From NCBI GenBank assembly GCA_036971615.1, contig JAYKKR010000002.1:1550001-1614000 (forward strand): DNA of 64,000 bases, written 5' to 3'. Numbering within the stretch: the first letter of the stretch is position 1; every line of letters begins with the position of its first letter. Positions 47,298 to 58,175 of this stretch are shown here, one piece after another. The notes beneath the pieces were generated by a model. It made no database searches. It was not told where the DNA came from and was given only the letters and a program-made list of their open reading frames with translations. The position numbers were made by a program, and so were the translations under genes. This DNA is from Amyloporia xantha (lineage: Eukaryota > Basidiomycota > Agaricomycetes > Polyporales > Adustoporiaceae).

Positions 47298-47600
47298 GTT
47301 CGTGAGCATAGGGGACCCTGTAGTTTGGTGGACAAACTCCCGGTGATTGGTGGGGAAGTTGCGAAATGGGTTGCTACTTATTAAAGGACCGCGTATCGCA
47401 TGGAGTCGGCCGGCGCAACCATAAAGCGCCGCAAATGGTAGCGGCCTACCAAGGAACCGGCTGCGGCTTCGATGGGAGTCGGAATAAAGGAGATTGGGAG
47501 CATCTGGGGGTGACAGAATGGGCTAGGCCGCTGTAACCGTTGGGGAAGATTCGGGGCACTCCGAATATAGGTGTAGCGCGATGAGACCTAGCTGAGTTCG
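47298..47600. promoter_or_regulatory. Upstream region of the velvet gene
   Basis: About 300 bp of normal base composition between the velvet start and the AT-rich island. It must carry the velvet promoter. No motif is claimed. Confidence 0.4.
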
Positions 47601-48738
47601 AAATTACTTACTCGTTTTGGCAACCCTCTCTGCTATCTGAGATTGAAATTTCCTACTGTATTTAGTAAGTAGGTAGAATCACTTTGAGCCCAAGACCTAT
47701 AATATTCAAATTCCTGCTCTCTCCTTGCATTTCAATACAAGTCTCTTAGTGAGAATATTTTGGTCATATGTAGTGCCAGATAGAGACCAAAAAGTTTGCA
47801 TTTAAAGCAAGTTTTGTATGAGAAAACACTAATTTGAGCTCAAATTGAGTTCACTCAAGGATACTCAATTACATTCTCAAAAATTATAAATGCTAGCCTT
47901 TTTTCATGTACACAGAATGCTCATGGACTACATTGATTGCTAACTTGCAGTTGTTGCTTAAGCAGAGTGTACATAGCTCCCCAAAATTTTATAATTCTAC
48001 TGCCAGTGCTTGCACAGAGGAACTATGCCTTCTAGGGCCCACAACCAGAGCACTGTTTAACTTTATTAGAGGCTTGTATGGCTTGTTCGATACTAGCATG
48101 AATATTTATGAGAAGTTGGAATATATGAGCAAGAGGTTGAATCATGAGAGATGCAAAATAGCATGAAATTGCAATTTATTATGTCTGTTGCACAGCAGAG
48201 AATTTTTTAGTGGACTAAAATATATTGTATAATCACACATCCCTCAAAGATGTCTGGCCAGACATATTATACCATTTGTGTTACATGTTTGAAGTCATTA
48301 GACTACTCTGTGCACATGAGGATAAATTAATTTTAATGAATTTAATTAATTTCTCACCAAATCACTACACCTATATTCAGAGTGCCAGATTCAGAAGTCA
48401 GTGAATCAATGAAGAGATCCCAAATGACCTGTCATTTGGTTACTTATCAATCTATGTATGGTGAGGGTGCTTATCTAATAGCTCCACAAATTGGAACCAC
48501 AACCTTTATCTGATCATGTGTTGTGTCACATGTGTCTCCTTGTACATGCTGATGCCCTGTGTTTGCTAGGGTCAGGTGTATAACTCAACATTTTGTGCAT
48601 GTCACTTTTTTACATGTTTTTCACATGTTTTTATGAGTTTTCTACATGGAGGCCAAAGTAGGCATGTAAATAATGTAGATACATAATAGCTTGGGCCTTT
48701 GGCATTGTCTGGGCCATGCCAGTGCCTTCACTGCAAAT

Positions 48739-48858
48739 AAATTACTGTTTCATAGGCAGTGAAAACAGTAAGATAAGTGTGCAAAAGGGGTTATTTATAT
48801 GGAACCATGCCTTTCACATGCCTATCTTATCATTTTCACTGCCTGTGAAACAGTGATT
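48739..48858. repeat. Imperfect inverted repeat (possible MITE-like hairpin)
   Basis: Left arm 48739-48788 and right arm 48810-48858 are reverse complements at roughly 80% over nearly 50 nt, around a 21-nt spacer. Best-matching core is ACTGTTTCATAGGCAGTG against its partner with CACAG. Similarity may extend weakly further out on both sides. No transposase is nearby. Confidence 0.65.
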
Positions 48859-49296
48859 CTTTTGTGGTGCTTGTGGCCACACCGCAGCCGTGCTATGAAC
48901 TTACATCGGCCATAGCATCGCTTAATGTATGCTGCTTGCTCACCGTCACTTGGTCCTGTGCCTGTGTTAGCGAGTACACTAGTTGGAAATGTATATAAAG
49001 TGTACGCTCCAATATCATTCATGCCACATTCCCCTTATCTGACTTTGAGGCTTGTCACATTTTCTCTACTATCTGATCCTTCGTTGTGTTTGCGTTTTGC
49101 CTTGTTCCCTGCAGTCATCCTGCAGGCCCTATGGGTGTATTCATTGATAGGAAGAGGCAATGAGGATGGAGACTCAGCAGATGATGGGCCAAAGGTTTCC
49201 TGGGATTTTAACAGGGATGCGTAGACTTCAGAGACCAACAATATGTTGTTATAGGAGGTGTGGATGTTGTGTAGTGCACCAGCATGCCTGTATACC

Positions 49297-49354
49297 GTTT
49301 TCTACGTTTTCTACATGTTTTCTACATGTTTTCTACATGTTTTCTACACATTTT
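49297..49354. repeat. Short tandem repeat, unit near TTTTCTACATG
   Basis: About five copies of an 11-nt unit in a row, the outer ones slightly changed. Similar words (ACATGTTTTT, TTTTCTACATGG) also occur at 48610-48650, suggesting a common element. Confidence 0.7.
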
Positions 49355-49366
49355 CTATGAACGGAG

Positions 49367-49405
49367 CAGCATCATGTGAGGTAAGTAGAACCTCACGTGA
49401 TGTTG
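49367..49405. repeat. Short hairpin, arms about 16 nt
   Basis: CAGCATCATGTGAGGT is followed after a 7-8 nt loop by its near-perfect reverse complement (two mismatches). Lies next to the tandem array and the perfect palindrome. Confidence 0.6.
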
Positions 49406-49416
49406 TGTAATTTACG

Positions 49417-49436
49417 TTTTTTACTATAGTAAAAAA
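49417..49436. repeat. Perfect 20-nt palindrome
   Basis: Six T, then ACTATAGT, then six A: fully self-complementary. Could be a target or end of a mobile element, or just a low-complexity accident. Confidence 0.7.
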
Positions 49437-49923
49437 GGGGATCCTCCGGAGTGGTTTGTTTTAACCCGTTTTTTTACATACCCAGGAGTTTTACACCTGA
49501 CACTAGTGTTTGCCATTTGCTGTTCTCTTGTTGAGACTGCTGTCACGAGTTGACAACAAGTGTTTTCTTCCTTTCTATATACAGATGATTTTCTCCTTTT
49601 ACTCATCATTATTTTCCCCTCCTATTCGAATGGCCATTGTATGATACAGGAACACCGCAAGCTCGTTATTACAGACTTAGACACGTCGACCATTACTGGT
49701 CACATGTCCCTTTCCCATGGACTCCATCCTGCCTTCCCTTTATGGATGTTTACTTAAGCACAGTGCCAGCCATCTTCCCCCCACCCGGCTCTCAAGCTGA
49801 AGCGTGCGCGTGCGCACCCAAGTCACGGTCACATGATACGCGTCGCGGTTCGTCTGCGTTCAAACCCAAGTCTTGTGTGTTCTATACCGCTCATCTCAGC
49901 CTTCGTGTTCGTGAACATCCACA

Positions 49924-50819
49924 ATGTCAATCAGTATACAAGACACAATGTTCTCCTCCCGAATTTTGTGCAATGCTACGACACTCACAAACCCTCTCAT
50001 AGAAAAGCGATCAGGGACATGATCCCCATCATTGACCCAGAAGAAGACTACCTCACCATCGCTGCTGCAGAAGAGCAAATGTCTCTGACAGAAGAGGCGC
50101 GGAGAAAGGAGTATGATGAGGCACAGGCGAAGCTACGCTGTGAGCCTCGGAAACACTTAGTCATTGTCCCGCTCAGCGCGTACTGAGCGACGTCTCCAGC
50201 CCTCTCGCGCATTCTCGAGGCAGCACGGGTATCATCCACCAGACCTTCCACTGTTCCCTCAGCCGAAGCGCATGCCGCTACGCTAAACGAGCTGGACGCT
50301 ACTCGCCTCTCACTCGCAAAGGCTATCAATGACGCAGAAAGCGCCCTCGCTAGCAAGGAGGCAGAGCTAGCCCGTCTGAAGGAGGAGCTACAGGCTCTGG
50401 AAGCCTCAGACTCCGCGGCAGAGCACGACTTGGATGCGACAGCGTGAGTAGTTTTTTCGCATTGCGCGCCTCCTCAAAAACTTTCGATGGCATCTGCTGG
50501 TCCGTTGACGGCACATGCCCCTGATTATTGGCAATATTACTTCTGCATCGCATCTCGGCATCTTACTGATACCTTTACTGTATAGTCTTCGGTTGGCGAT
50601 GTATAAGGGTCTAGGTTTCGAACCTGTAATAGGCAAAGATGGCCGAGTGGCGAAGATGCTCGTCCGTACGTTATTATCGCTCCACCTCGGCTGGAAGTCT
50701 TCTGACTATTCTCTCGCTATCCAGGTTCAGAATCGGGCGATGTGCATTGCGTGACGTTTGACGACGGAAAGACAGACTCTGAATACACAGAATTGCTCTG
50801 GAAGCTTGCTGCTTCATAG
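49924..50819 (+). CDS. SPC24: Kinetochore protein SPC24 (NDC80 complex)
   Basis: SPC24 pairs with SPC25 and anchors the NDC80 complex to the inner kinetochore. Five exons: 49924-49949, 50003-50139, 50188-50443, 50586-50665, 50725-50819; 197 aa. The first exon is only 26 nt and joins in frame to IKAIRDMIPIIDPEEDYLTI. Residues about 30-130 are a coiled coil (AHAATLNELDATRLSLAKAI, ESALASKEAELARLKEEL). The globular C-terminal domain reads ALRLAMYKGLGFEPVIG, VAKMLVRSESGDVHCVTFDD and ends YTELLWKLAAS, the hallmark of fungal SPC24. Typical length for the family. Very good call; the 5' exon is the least certain part. Confidence 0.9.
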
Positions 50820-51094
50820 TCGTCTGATATAAGCCCTGATCAGAGTGGTATACCGCAACATTGCATCCGTACATCCGCATTTCATACCCCTCTGTTGTAT
50901 TGTCAGCTCTGTAAGTTCATGTAATCAATAATATATTCATAGGCAAGGTTCAAGTAATAAACAATGCTATAACAAATGCAATGTGCAGAATGCTACGTTC
51001 CATGAAACCTGCTATTCTCTGTTCGAAACATCTCACGTTACCAAGCCATGTGCTGCCTGCACAATTCAGTCATACCACCGCTTGCGGCCGACAT
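50820..51094. other. Convergent intergenic between SPC24 and CAF-1 genes
   Basis: 275 bp between converging 3' ends; nothing recognised. Confidence 0.5.
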
Positions 51095-53877
51095 TCAGAC
51101 GTGGCTCACCTTAACATGCGGCTTTACGACCCATATCTTCTGGGTCTTGCACTTCTCCCCCACCTCGCGCACCTTGGCCTCAATGGCGTTCTTCTTCACG
51201 CGCTGTTCCCGCAGTTCCTGGTGCACCGTCTCGACAATATATGACAGGCTGCTCGTGGCAAGGGTGCTTATGCGATTTAAGAGAAGTGGCAGGTGCACTT
51301 CAGGGAAGGCTGTCTTGGGCCCAAGGGTGCTGCGCTTGGGGCCCAGTGAGGTACCTCGCGAAGCCGGTGAGGCGTTCAGATGAGATGGCAGCGCTGGTAC
51401 GACAAATCGTGTATCGGGAGTAGGATGCTCCTTCGTGGATGTCACCGGTGCTTCATCTACCGCCGCCGAGATGAAAGTGAAGGGGTCAATAGGGTATGGG
51501 GTATCTGATGAATCCAATTAGCTTTAGTCTGCGATAACAGCATAGAGCGGCGGAAGTTACCATCGAAGAATTGTATCCGGTATGGGTTGAAGGGCTCATA
51601 AGAGCACTCGCCAAGTTTCGCCTCCCAGCACGGACCCTTTGTGAACGGCACGAGGGGAACGACCACCTTCCGCTTCTTGCTCCGCTTTGTCTTCTCTTCC
51701 TCAACTTTGCGTTTGGGTGCTGCAGCTACCGGAACGGGCAGGTCCATCAAGACCACGTCGGGAGAGCCGGCGCGGTTCTCAATTGGTGTGCCCGGGTCCT
51801 CAACGTCGTCATCGTCGACGAGCCAGCTGTCTAGGTCAGAGTCTTCCTCCTCGCCGGCGTCCTCTTCTTCTGCGTCCTCGACGACGTCATCTGCCTCCCC
51901 GCTCTCTTCTTCCCACTCCTCTCCGCTGTCGTAGGCATAGTCCAGCGAAACGACGTCCCGCGCGAACGGCGCGCGTGGCCCGACTTCCCGCGAAGTCCGC
52001 GTCCATGTACCAAAATAGCCCGGCCGAGCATCTTCTGTGAAGATAAGCACTTTGACAGGGATGCGGGCTCGATCACGTAGTAGCGCGAGCAATGACCGGA
52101 CTTGGGCGTCGTCTCCTGCAATCTCTGCTTCGTTTAGTTGGGACATGATTCCTCTGACAGAATAGCGTGAATAAGTCTTGAGATGAGAAATGGGACGTCG
52201 CTTGCGGGAAATGGGAAGAAGGGACGCAGGTAGATGCGAAAGTACGTTGTCCAACCGTTCTGGACAAGTACATTAGCATGGAGTCCTTCGAGAGGAGGGA
52301 CATATGCTGTATACCTGCAGATGAGAGCTGGCCAAGATCACAGTCTGGTCCATCACTCATAACGATGTCTTCCGTCTGCTTCTTGTTGACTTCATCATCA
52401 AAATCGTCCAGCACGATGACATTCCCTTCCATCCTTTCCTTCCCTCTGGGAGACCGCTTCCTGGGATGCCGGAACCAGTTCATCGGAGCGAGTTCTGTGT
52501 CCTTCTTGACCACAAACGACTTGAATGACTTTTCAAATTCGGATTCAGTGGAAGATGGACCGGCCACACATGGACCACTGTCCCTGTTTGTCGAAGATGA
52601 ACCCGCCAGCGATGAACTCTTCGCCTTCCCGAAAAAATTCGCCATGATCGAGCGCGACTTGGCTTGAGCTTCGTGAGCCTTTTTCTCTCTTTCTACTTTC
52701 GCAGTCTTCTTCTCTTGCCTTTCCTTCTCCTGAGGCCCGACTTAAACGAGAGACCAGGTAATAAACTCGCAAGAAATACCTTAGCAGATTTTTCAGCATC
52801 AACAACCTTCTTTTGACGGGCTTTAGGTGTGTTCCCTGATTGCTAATTGAGTCATTTCATGAGAGGAAGGCCTTGACAAGAGTGATCGGAAACGTAACAA
52901 ACCTCCATTACGTTTTCCTCCACCCCTTTTGAGTGCCTCTTGTCCGACTGCTGCTGTGGCAGCTTGAGTTCAGTGTCGCTCCCGTCTAATACTATGGGGT
53001 CGTCTGTGCTCTTGGCACTGGCTTTCGCCTTGAGCGGGGCCCTCGCAGTATTCCTGCTGCCGAGCATTGCATTCTGCTCCTCTTTGGATAGCGAAGCAAA
53101 CCAGGCTTTGGCATTTTCCCTAGCCTGTAAAACATTATGGGACACACATCTGGGAAAAAATGAATAGAACCCACCTGACGTCGTTCAGCCCACCGAACTT
53201 CAACTTTCTCCTTCGCAGCCTTCGGTAGCCAATCTTTATACTCATCTTTCACCTCCCACCTCCAAATACTCAGCGAAGCAGGTACTTTTGAAGAACCGGG
53301 GAGACTTTCGACACCATAGTTGTTCCTAGTAGCGATGAGAATGATTGCTTTCTCGACGACTTCCACACCGAGCGCCACGGTGGCAGCTTCTGAGGCATTG
53401 TCATCTTCGTCATAAACAGGTAAGAGCTCGCCCTGAACATGTTTCGAAAGCGCTTGGAGTGTTTTGTCGCTGCAATCACCGATAGAGATGAGAACAATCA
53501 GACAACAAGAGGAGCCGTGCTTGTCAATAGACAAACCTCTCGTGGACTAGCTTGGCAATGAGTGGCTTATGCTCGTCGGGGACTGCTCCCAGTGGTGGTT
53601 CCTTACGTTCTAGCCTCTGTTCAATCATCTCGCGAAACTTGACAATCTCTGATAACAGGGAGGCACTTTCAGCACATTTTTTCGGAGTTATTGGGATCCA
53701 CTAGCCTTGCATTGTTTCCGACATCTTCTCGAAAGAGAGAATCTTCTGTTTGAGAACGAGCCTTCCATTGCGAATATCCACTAAAGTCGGTTTGGAGGGC
53801 TTGCCTGCGAATGGTTATGAGAGACCTGACACGTCCAATTGCTTACCCCGTACCGTTACTGGTTTCCGTGCCTTCAT
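51095..53877 (-). CDS. RLF2: Chromatin assembly factor 1 large subunit (CAC1/RLF2/p150-like)
   Basis: CAF-1 deposits H3-H4 on newly copied DNA and is guided by PCNA. Nine exons: 53877-53847, 53804-53706, 53648-53537, 53469-53175, 53124-52903, 52842-52780, 52729-52315, 52259-51561, 51504-51095; 781 aa. The N-terminus shows LVDIRNGRLVLKQK. The middle is a Lys/Glu/Arg-rich helix (KERQEKKTAKVEREKKAHEA) followed by IMANFFGK, which resembles a PIP-type PCNA-binding box. The signature CAF-1A block is VKVLIFTEDARPGYFGTWTR, then PFARDVVSLDYAYDSGEEW and an acidic run of about 40 residues. A winged-helix-like C-terminus ends KCKTQKIWVVKP. Intron 53705-53649 has a GC donor. Divergent from RFC2. Confidence 0.87.
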
Positions 53878-54139
53878 CTAGAGAGAGTTAAGTCATATTT
53901 CGCAAGTAAACTCCATTTTACGCGCCTTTGCGTGCATCCGAGTCGGTCATGACGCTCATCAGTATAGAGCGAATTTGTCGAAGCCAGAGGCGAGTCCGGC
54001 ATTGAGAAGCAACCAGTGGCAAAGGTCGGGAACGCGTGGGGTCACGGAAGTGACCTATTGTGACGCGACGCGATTTGGCGCGTCCGAGTCTCGTGCGGCG
54101 TGATCTCTTGCATTCAGCAACAGCTTTCACCGCACCAGT
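53878..54139. promoter_or_regulatory. Bidirectional promoter of CAF-1 large subunit and RFC2
   Basis: Only 262 bp separate the two start codons. The region contains ACGCGT (54032-54037), a doubled ACGCGA (54063-54073) and TTTGGCGCG (54074-54082). ACGCGT is the MCB box bound by the G1/S factor MBF in fungi; TTTGGCGCG matches the E2F consensus. Both genes act at replication forks. Confidence 0.6.
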
Positions 54140-55526
54140 ATGTCATTCTTTCAGCTGCAGACGTCAAAAGCACCACAAAAACATACTGTAGACCCACAAC
54201 ATCAACCATGGGTTGAGAAATAGTGAGTACTCCAAGCGAATGTTACTTGGCCACGTTGCAATGAAGTGTGGAATAGTCGCCCAAAGACCATCGACGATGT
54301 ATCTGCTCAGGAGCATACGGTAGCTGTCCTACGAAAAACACTGACATCGACGAATGTTAGTTTTATGTCAGAAACCTGCTTCTCGCTCTTGACTTTCATT
54401 TCACAGTTGCCTCACATGCTCTTTTACGGTCCGCCAGGTACTGGCAAAACATCGACTATTCTTGCTTTATCACGCCAGTTGTTTGGGTGAGTCTTTGAAC
54501 GTCATGTTCCATAGATGCCATATGGCAAGCATGGACTCAGATTGAGACAGGCCAGATAATTTTCGCTCAAGGGTGCTAGAACTCAACGCCTCCGACGAGC
54601 GTGGTATCTCCATTGTGCGCGAGAAGATCAAGAACTTTGCTCGTCAAACGCCTCGAGCCCAAGCTGTCTCCTCTGATGGGAAGACATATCCATGTCCACC
54701 CTATAAAATAATCATCTTAGATGAAGCGGACTCTATGACACAAGATGCTCAGGCTGCTCTGCGACGAATCATGGAAACTTATGCCAGAATCACCCGTTTC
54801 TGCCTCGTGTGCAATTACGTTACTCGGTGGGTTGTGCTGCCTATGCATGCTCAATCAAGTTTCTAATGTCCATCTAGAATAATTGAACCCCTCGCCTCGC
54901 GATGTTCGAAATTCAGATTCAAGCCTCTCGATCCTACATCGACCTCAAGTCGTCTTGCTCATATTGCCACAGCTGAGAACGTCCCGGTGACCGACGATGT
55001 GATCTCTACCCTCATCAGCACCTCTCATGGTGATCTTCGCCGCTCCATTACCTATCTGCAATCGGCTTCTCGCCTCTCCATGTCGACTACTCCGCCTACC
55101 GAAATCACACCTAGTGATATTCAAGAGATTGCAGGAGTAGTACCAGATGCTGTCATCAATGACTTTGCCACCACTCTGGGAGTTGAAATTATCTCTCCTG
55201 ATGCGATGAATATAGACGATGCGGCCCATTCCAAGGCAAAAGGATTCGACGGAGTGAGAAAAAAGGTCAAGCAAATTGTCAGAGAGGGCTACTCCGCCTC
55301 CCAAATCCTGTCGCAGGTACTCATCAAAACCTTTACCTTATATCATTCGCTCACCGCAACGTCGTAGCTGCATGACCTCGTCATCGAACACCCTACTCTA
55401 ACAGCTCGACAAAAATCACAATGTGCTCTTGTATTTGCCGAGGCAGACAAAGCCTTTTGTGACGGTGCAGATGAGGAACTGTGGATCTTGGAAGTCGCTT
55501 TGCGAGTTTACAAAGCACTTTCATAG
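54140..55526 (+). CDS. RFC2: Replication factor C small subunit, RFC2 of yeast (RFC4 of animals)
   Basis: Part of the five-subunit clamp loader that opens and loads PCNA. Six exons: 54140-54222, 54277-54355, 54407-54486, 54551-54826, 54878-55316, 55368-55526; 371 aa. Motifs in order: [17 protein letters not shown] (RFC box II), Walker [30 protein letters not shown], Walker [11 protein letters not shown], arginine-finger SRC in [11 protein letters not shown], and [13 protein letters not shown]. The C-terminal collar is present ([15 protein letters not shown]). The choice of RFC2 over the other small subunits rests on the [11 protein letters not shown] and NFARQTP segments. Shares its promoter with the CAF-1 gene. 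Confidence 0.95.
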
Positions 55527-55741
55527 TACCTTCCTTGCATAAGCACGTATAGCGTTATTTTCGTGACATGTTATCTAGCAACTTCATGTACGAATACAAG
55601 CGATACAGTGAAGGACTGTACAACAATGCAATGCGAGAAGGAAAACTTCAATTTTGTATGGCACAGATGCACAACAAGCGGAACGTGACCAAACATGAAA
55701 AGACTACGGGAAAAAAAGCAAGGTGACGACATCTCTTTCCC

Positions 55742-58008
55742 TCACCGGATACCGGCAGTGGCCTTTTGCAGCGCACGCTTGATGCCTAGCTGCGCCTTCC
55801 TGAGCTCGTCAGACGTCGAGTCCTCGATCTCCAACTTCTCGAGCGCACGGGCGAGCTCAGCCTCAACCTGTTGCTTAGCTCCGCGCTTGAGCTTCATACC
55901 GATCTCGGGCGATGTGATCGTGTTCTCGACCTGGTGGATGTAGCTCTCGAGGTCGGACTTCGCTTCGTGCCGTGCCGAGAAGTCCTTGTCCGCCTGCTTG
56001 AACTGCTCAGCATCCTTGATCATCTGCTCGATCTCAGCAGACGATAGACGGCCGACTGAGTTCGTGATGCCTGCAGCAACATGTCAGCATCAAGAATGCC
56101 GACGACTGGGGTTAGTCTACTTACTGATTTGAGCCTTGCGTCCGGATGCACGGTCCTGAGCGGTGACCTTCAAAAGACCATTGGCGTCGACTTCGAAGGT
56201 AGTAACAAGCTCGGCCTGACCACGGGGCATCGGTGGGATGCCCGTGAGCTCAAACTCGCCAAGCAAACGGTTGTCACGGCACTGCGTCCGCTCACCCTCG
56301 TATCTGACAATGGGAAGTGAGCTTATGTCTAAGCACGCAAGGAGTAAACATGGCTTACACGGGGAAGGTGACGGTGGTCTGGTTGTCCTCGACAGTGGTG
56401 AATGTTCGCGACTTGTTCGTAGGGATGGGGGTGTTGCGAGGAACGACAACTCCGAAGATGTCACCCTGCATGGCGACACCGAGGGACAGGGGAGCAACAT
56501 CCAAGAGAAGGAGGTCAGCGGTTTTGTCTGACGTTTGACCAGTGAGTACGGCAGCCTGGACAGCAGCACCGTAGGCGACAGCCTCATCGGGGTTGATCGA
56601 CTTGTTCAACTGACGGCCACCGAAGTATTCAGACACCAATGATTGAACCTTAGGGATACGCGTCGAACCGCCAACCAGAACGATGTCGTCAACCTTCTCA
56701 CGAGGCATCTTGGCATCCTTCAGCACTCGCTCAACTGGGTCGATGGTCGATTTGAAGAGTGAAGCGTTGATCTCCTCGAAACGCGCACGAGTGATGTTCG
56801 CCGAGAAGTCCTCACCCTAATGCGATATTATGTGAGACGGAGATCAGTGAAACTGATAGATAGACAACAAACCTGGTAAAGAGAGTCAACCTCGACGGTT
56901 GTCTGGGTAACACTGGAGAGCGTCCTCTTAGCACGCTCGCAAGCACTTCGCAAGCGTCGGAGAGCACGAGCGTCATCAGAGATGTCGAGTTTGGTTTTCT
57001 TCTGGAACTCCTTCTTGAAGTGATCCAAAAGGTTGTTGTCGAAGTCCTCACCACCCAGGTGGGTGTCACCGGCGGTAGCTTTAACAGCAAATACACCACC
57101 AGTGATGTTGAGTAGAGACACGTCGAACGTTCCTCCTCCCAAGTCGAAGATCAGCACGTTCTTTTCGGCGCTTGATTGACGGTCCAGACCGTACGCAATT
57201 GCAGCAGCAGTGGGTTCGTTAATGATACGGAGCACGTCGAGACCAGCGATAGCACCAGCATCCTTAGTCGCGAGACGCTGTGAGTCGTTGAAATATGCAG
57301 GGACACTGCATGAAACGCGTTTAGTAAGAATTTCAACCGGTGTGCAAAACGCTACTAACGTGACAACAGCCTTCTTGACAGTCTTGCCAAGCTTCGCCTC
57401 TGAAATCTCCTTCATTTTCGTGAGAACCATGGACGAGATCTCCTGGGGGCTGAAGGTCTTCTCCTCTCCGAGGTATTCGACCTTGATCAATGGTGATCCA
57501 TCTTTTTCAATGACCTCGAAGGGCCAGTGCGTCATGTCCTGAGAGATAATGATCAGATCCGAGTACTCGAGAGTAAATCGCGACGGCAATGATATACCTT
57601 CTTGACATCGGGGTCGCTGGGATTATGTGTAAGTATCTGATAGAAATTAAAGAAGATAGCACGTACTCAAATCGACGGCCAATGAGACGCTTCGCATCGA
57701 AGATGGTGTTACGAGGGTTCATGGCGGCCTGGTTTTTTGCGGCATCACCGATCAATCGCTCCTCAGCAGAGAAGGCGACGTAGGATGGCGTTGTCCGGTT
57801 ACCCTCTGTTCAGAGAGTGAGCGAGCAACCCAGCTTTCAAGTGCAAACACTTACGGTCGTTGGCAATGATTTCGACTCGGTCATTTTGCCAGACACCCAC
57901 GCAACTGCACAAGCCAATTAAGCGCGAATTCAGCGAAAAATACCGGAAAGCTTACGAGTAGGTGGTTCCAAGGTCGATACCAACAGCGCCATCGAATACG
58001 TCCTCCAT
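55742..58008 (-). CDS. SSB1: Ribosome-associated Hsp70 chaperone, SSB type
   Basis: SSB chaperones sit at the ribosome exit tunnel with the RAC complex and fold nascent chains. Nine exons: 58008-57956, 57904-57855, 57805-57667, 57616-57598 (19 nt), 57538-57360, 57305-56873, 56816-56359, 56303-56125, 56070-55742; 612 aa, close to yeast SSB length. ATPase signatures are all there: [56 protein letters not shown]. The C-terminus ends [15 protein letters not shown] and lacks the EEVD tail of cytosolic SSA-type Hsp70s and the HDEL of BiP, which supports SSB. Divergent from the mitochondrial uS2 gene, with only 167 bp between the starts. Confidence 0.92.
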
Positions 58009-58175
58009 TTTTTGAGTGAGAGAGAGGCAAAAAGGAAAAGGCAGGGAAGGTGCTGGGGGAGGGTGGAAGAAGGCGGTGATACGGTGCGAAAACGAAAAAA
58101 ATCGATTCGGCTGATGTAAGCAACGCCTTTGGCGCTGGTTGCAATTAGCCGCCGGCGCGTTCCTCTGGCGGTACC

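Larger units (their letters stand above)
47600..49560. other. AT-rich island with hairpins and tandem repeats
   Basis: Base composition changes abruptly to AT-rich, with many stop codons in all frames and no conserved protein. The only mid-size frame (47906-48166, 86 codons) is not recognisable. The stretch contains an imperfect inverted repeat, a short tandem array, a second hairpin and a perfect palindrome, each listed separately. This fits degraded or non-autonomous mobile DNA, or a silent chromatin patch. Confidence 0.6.
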
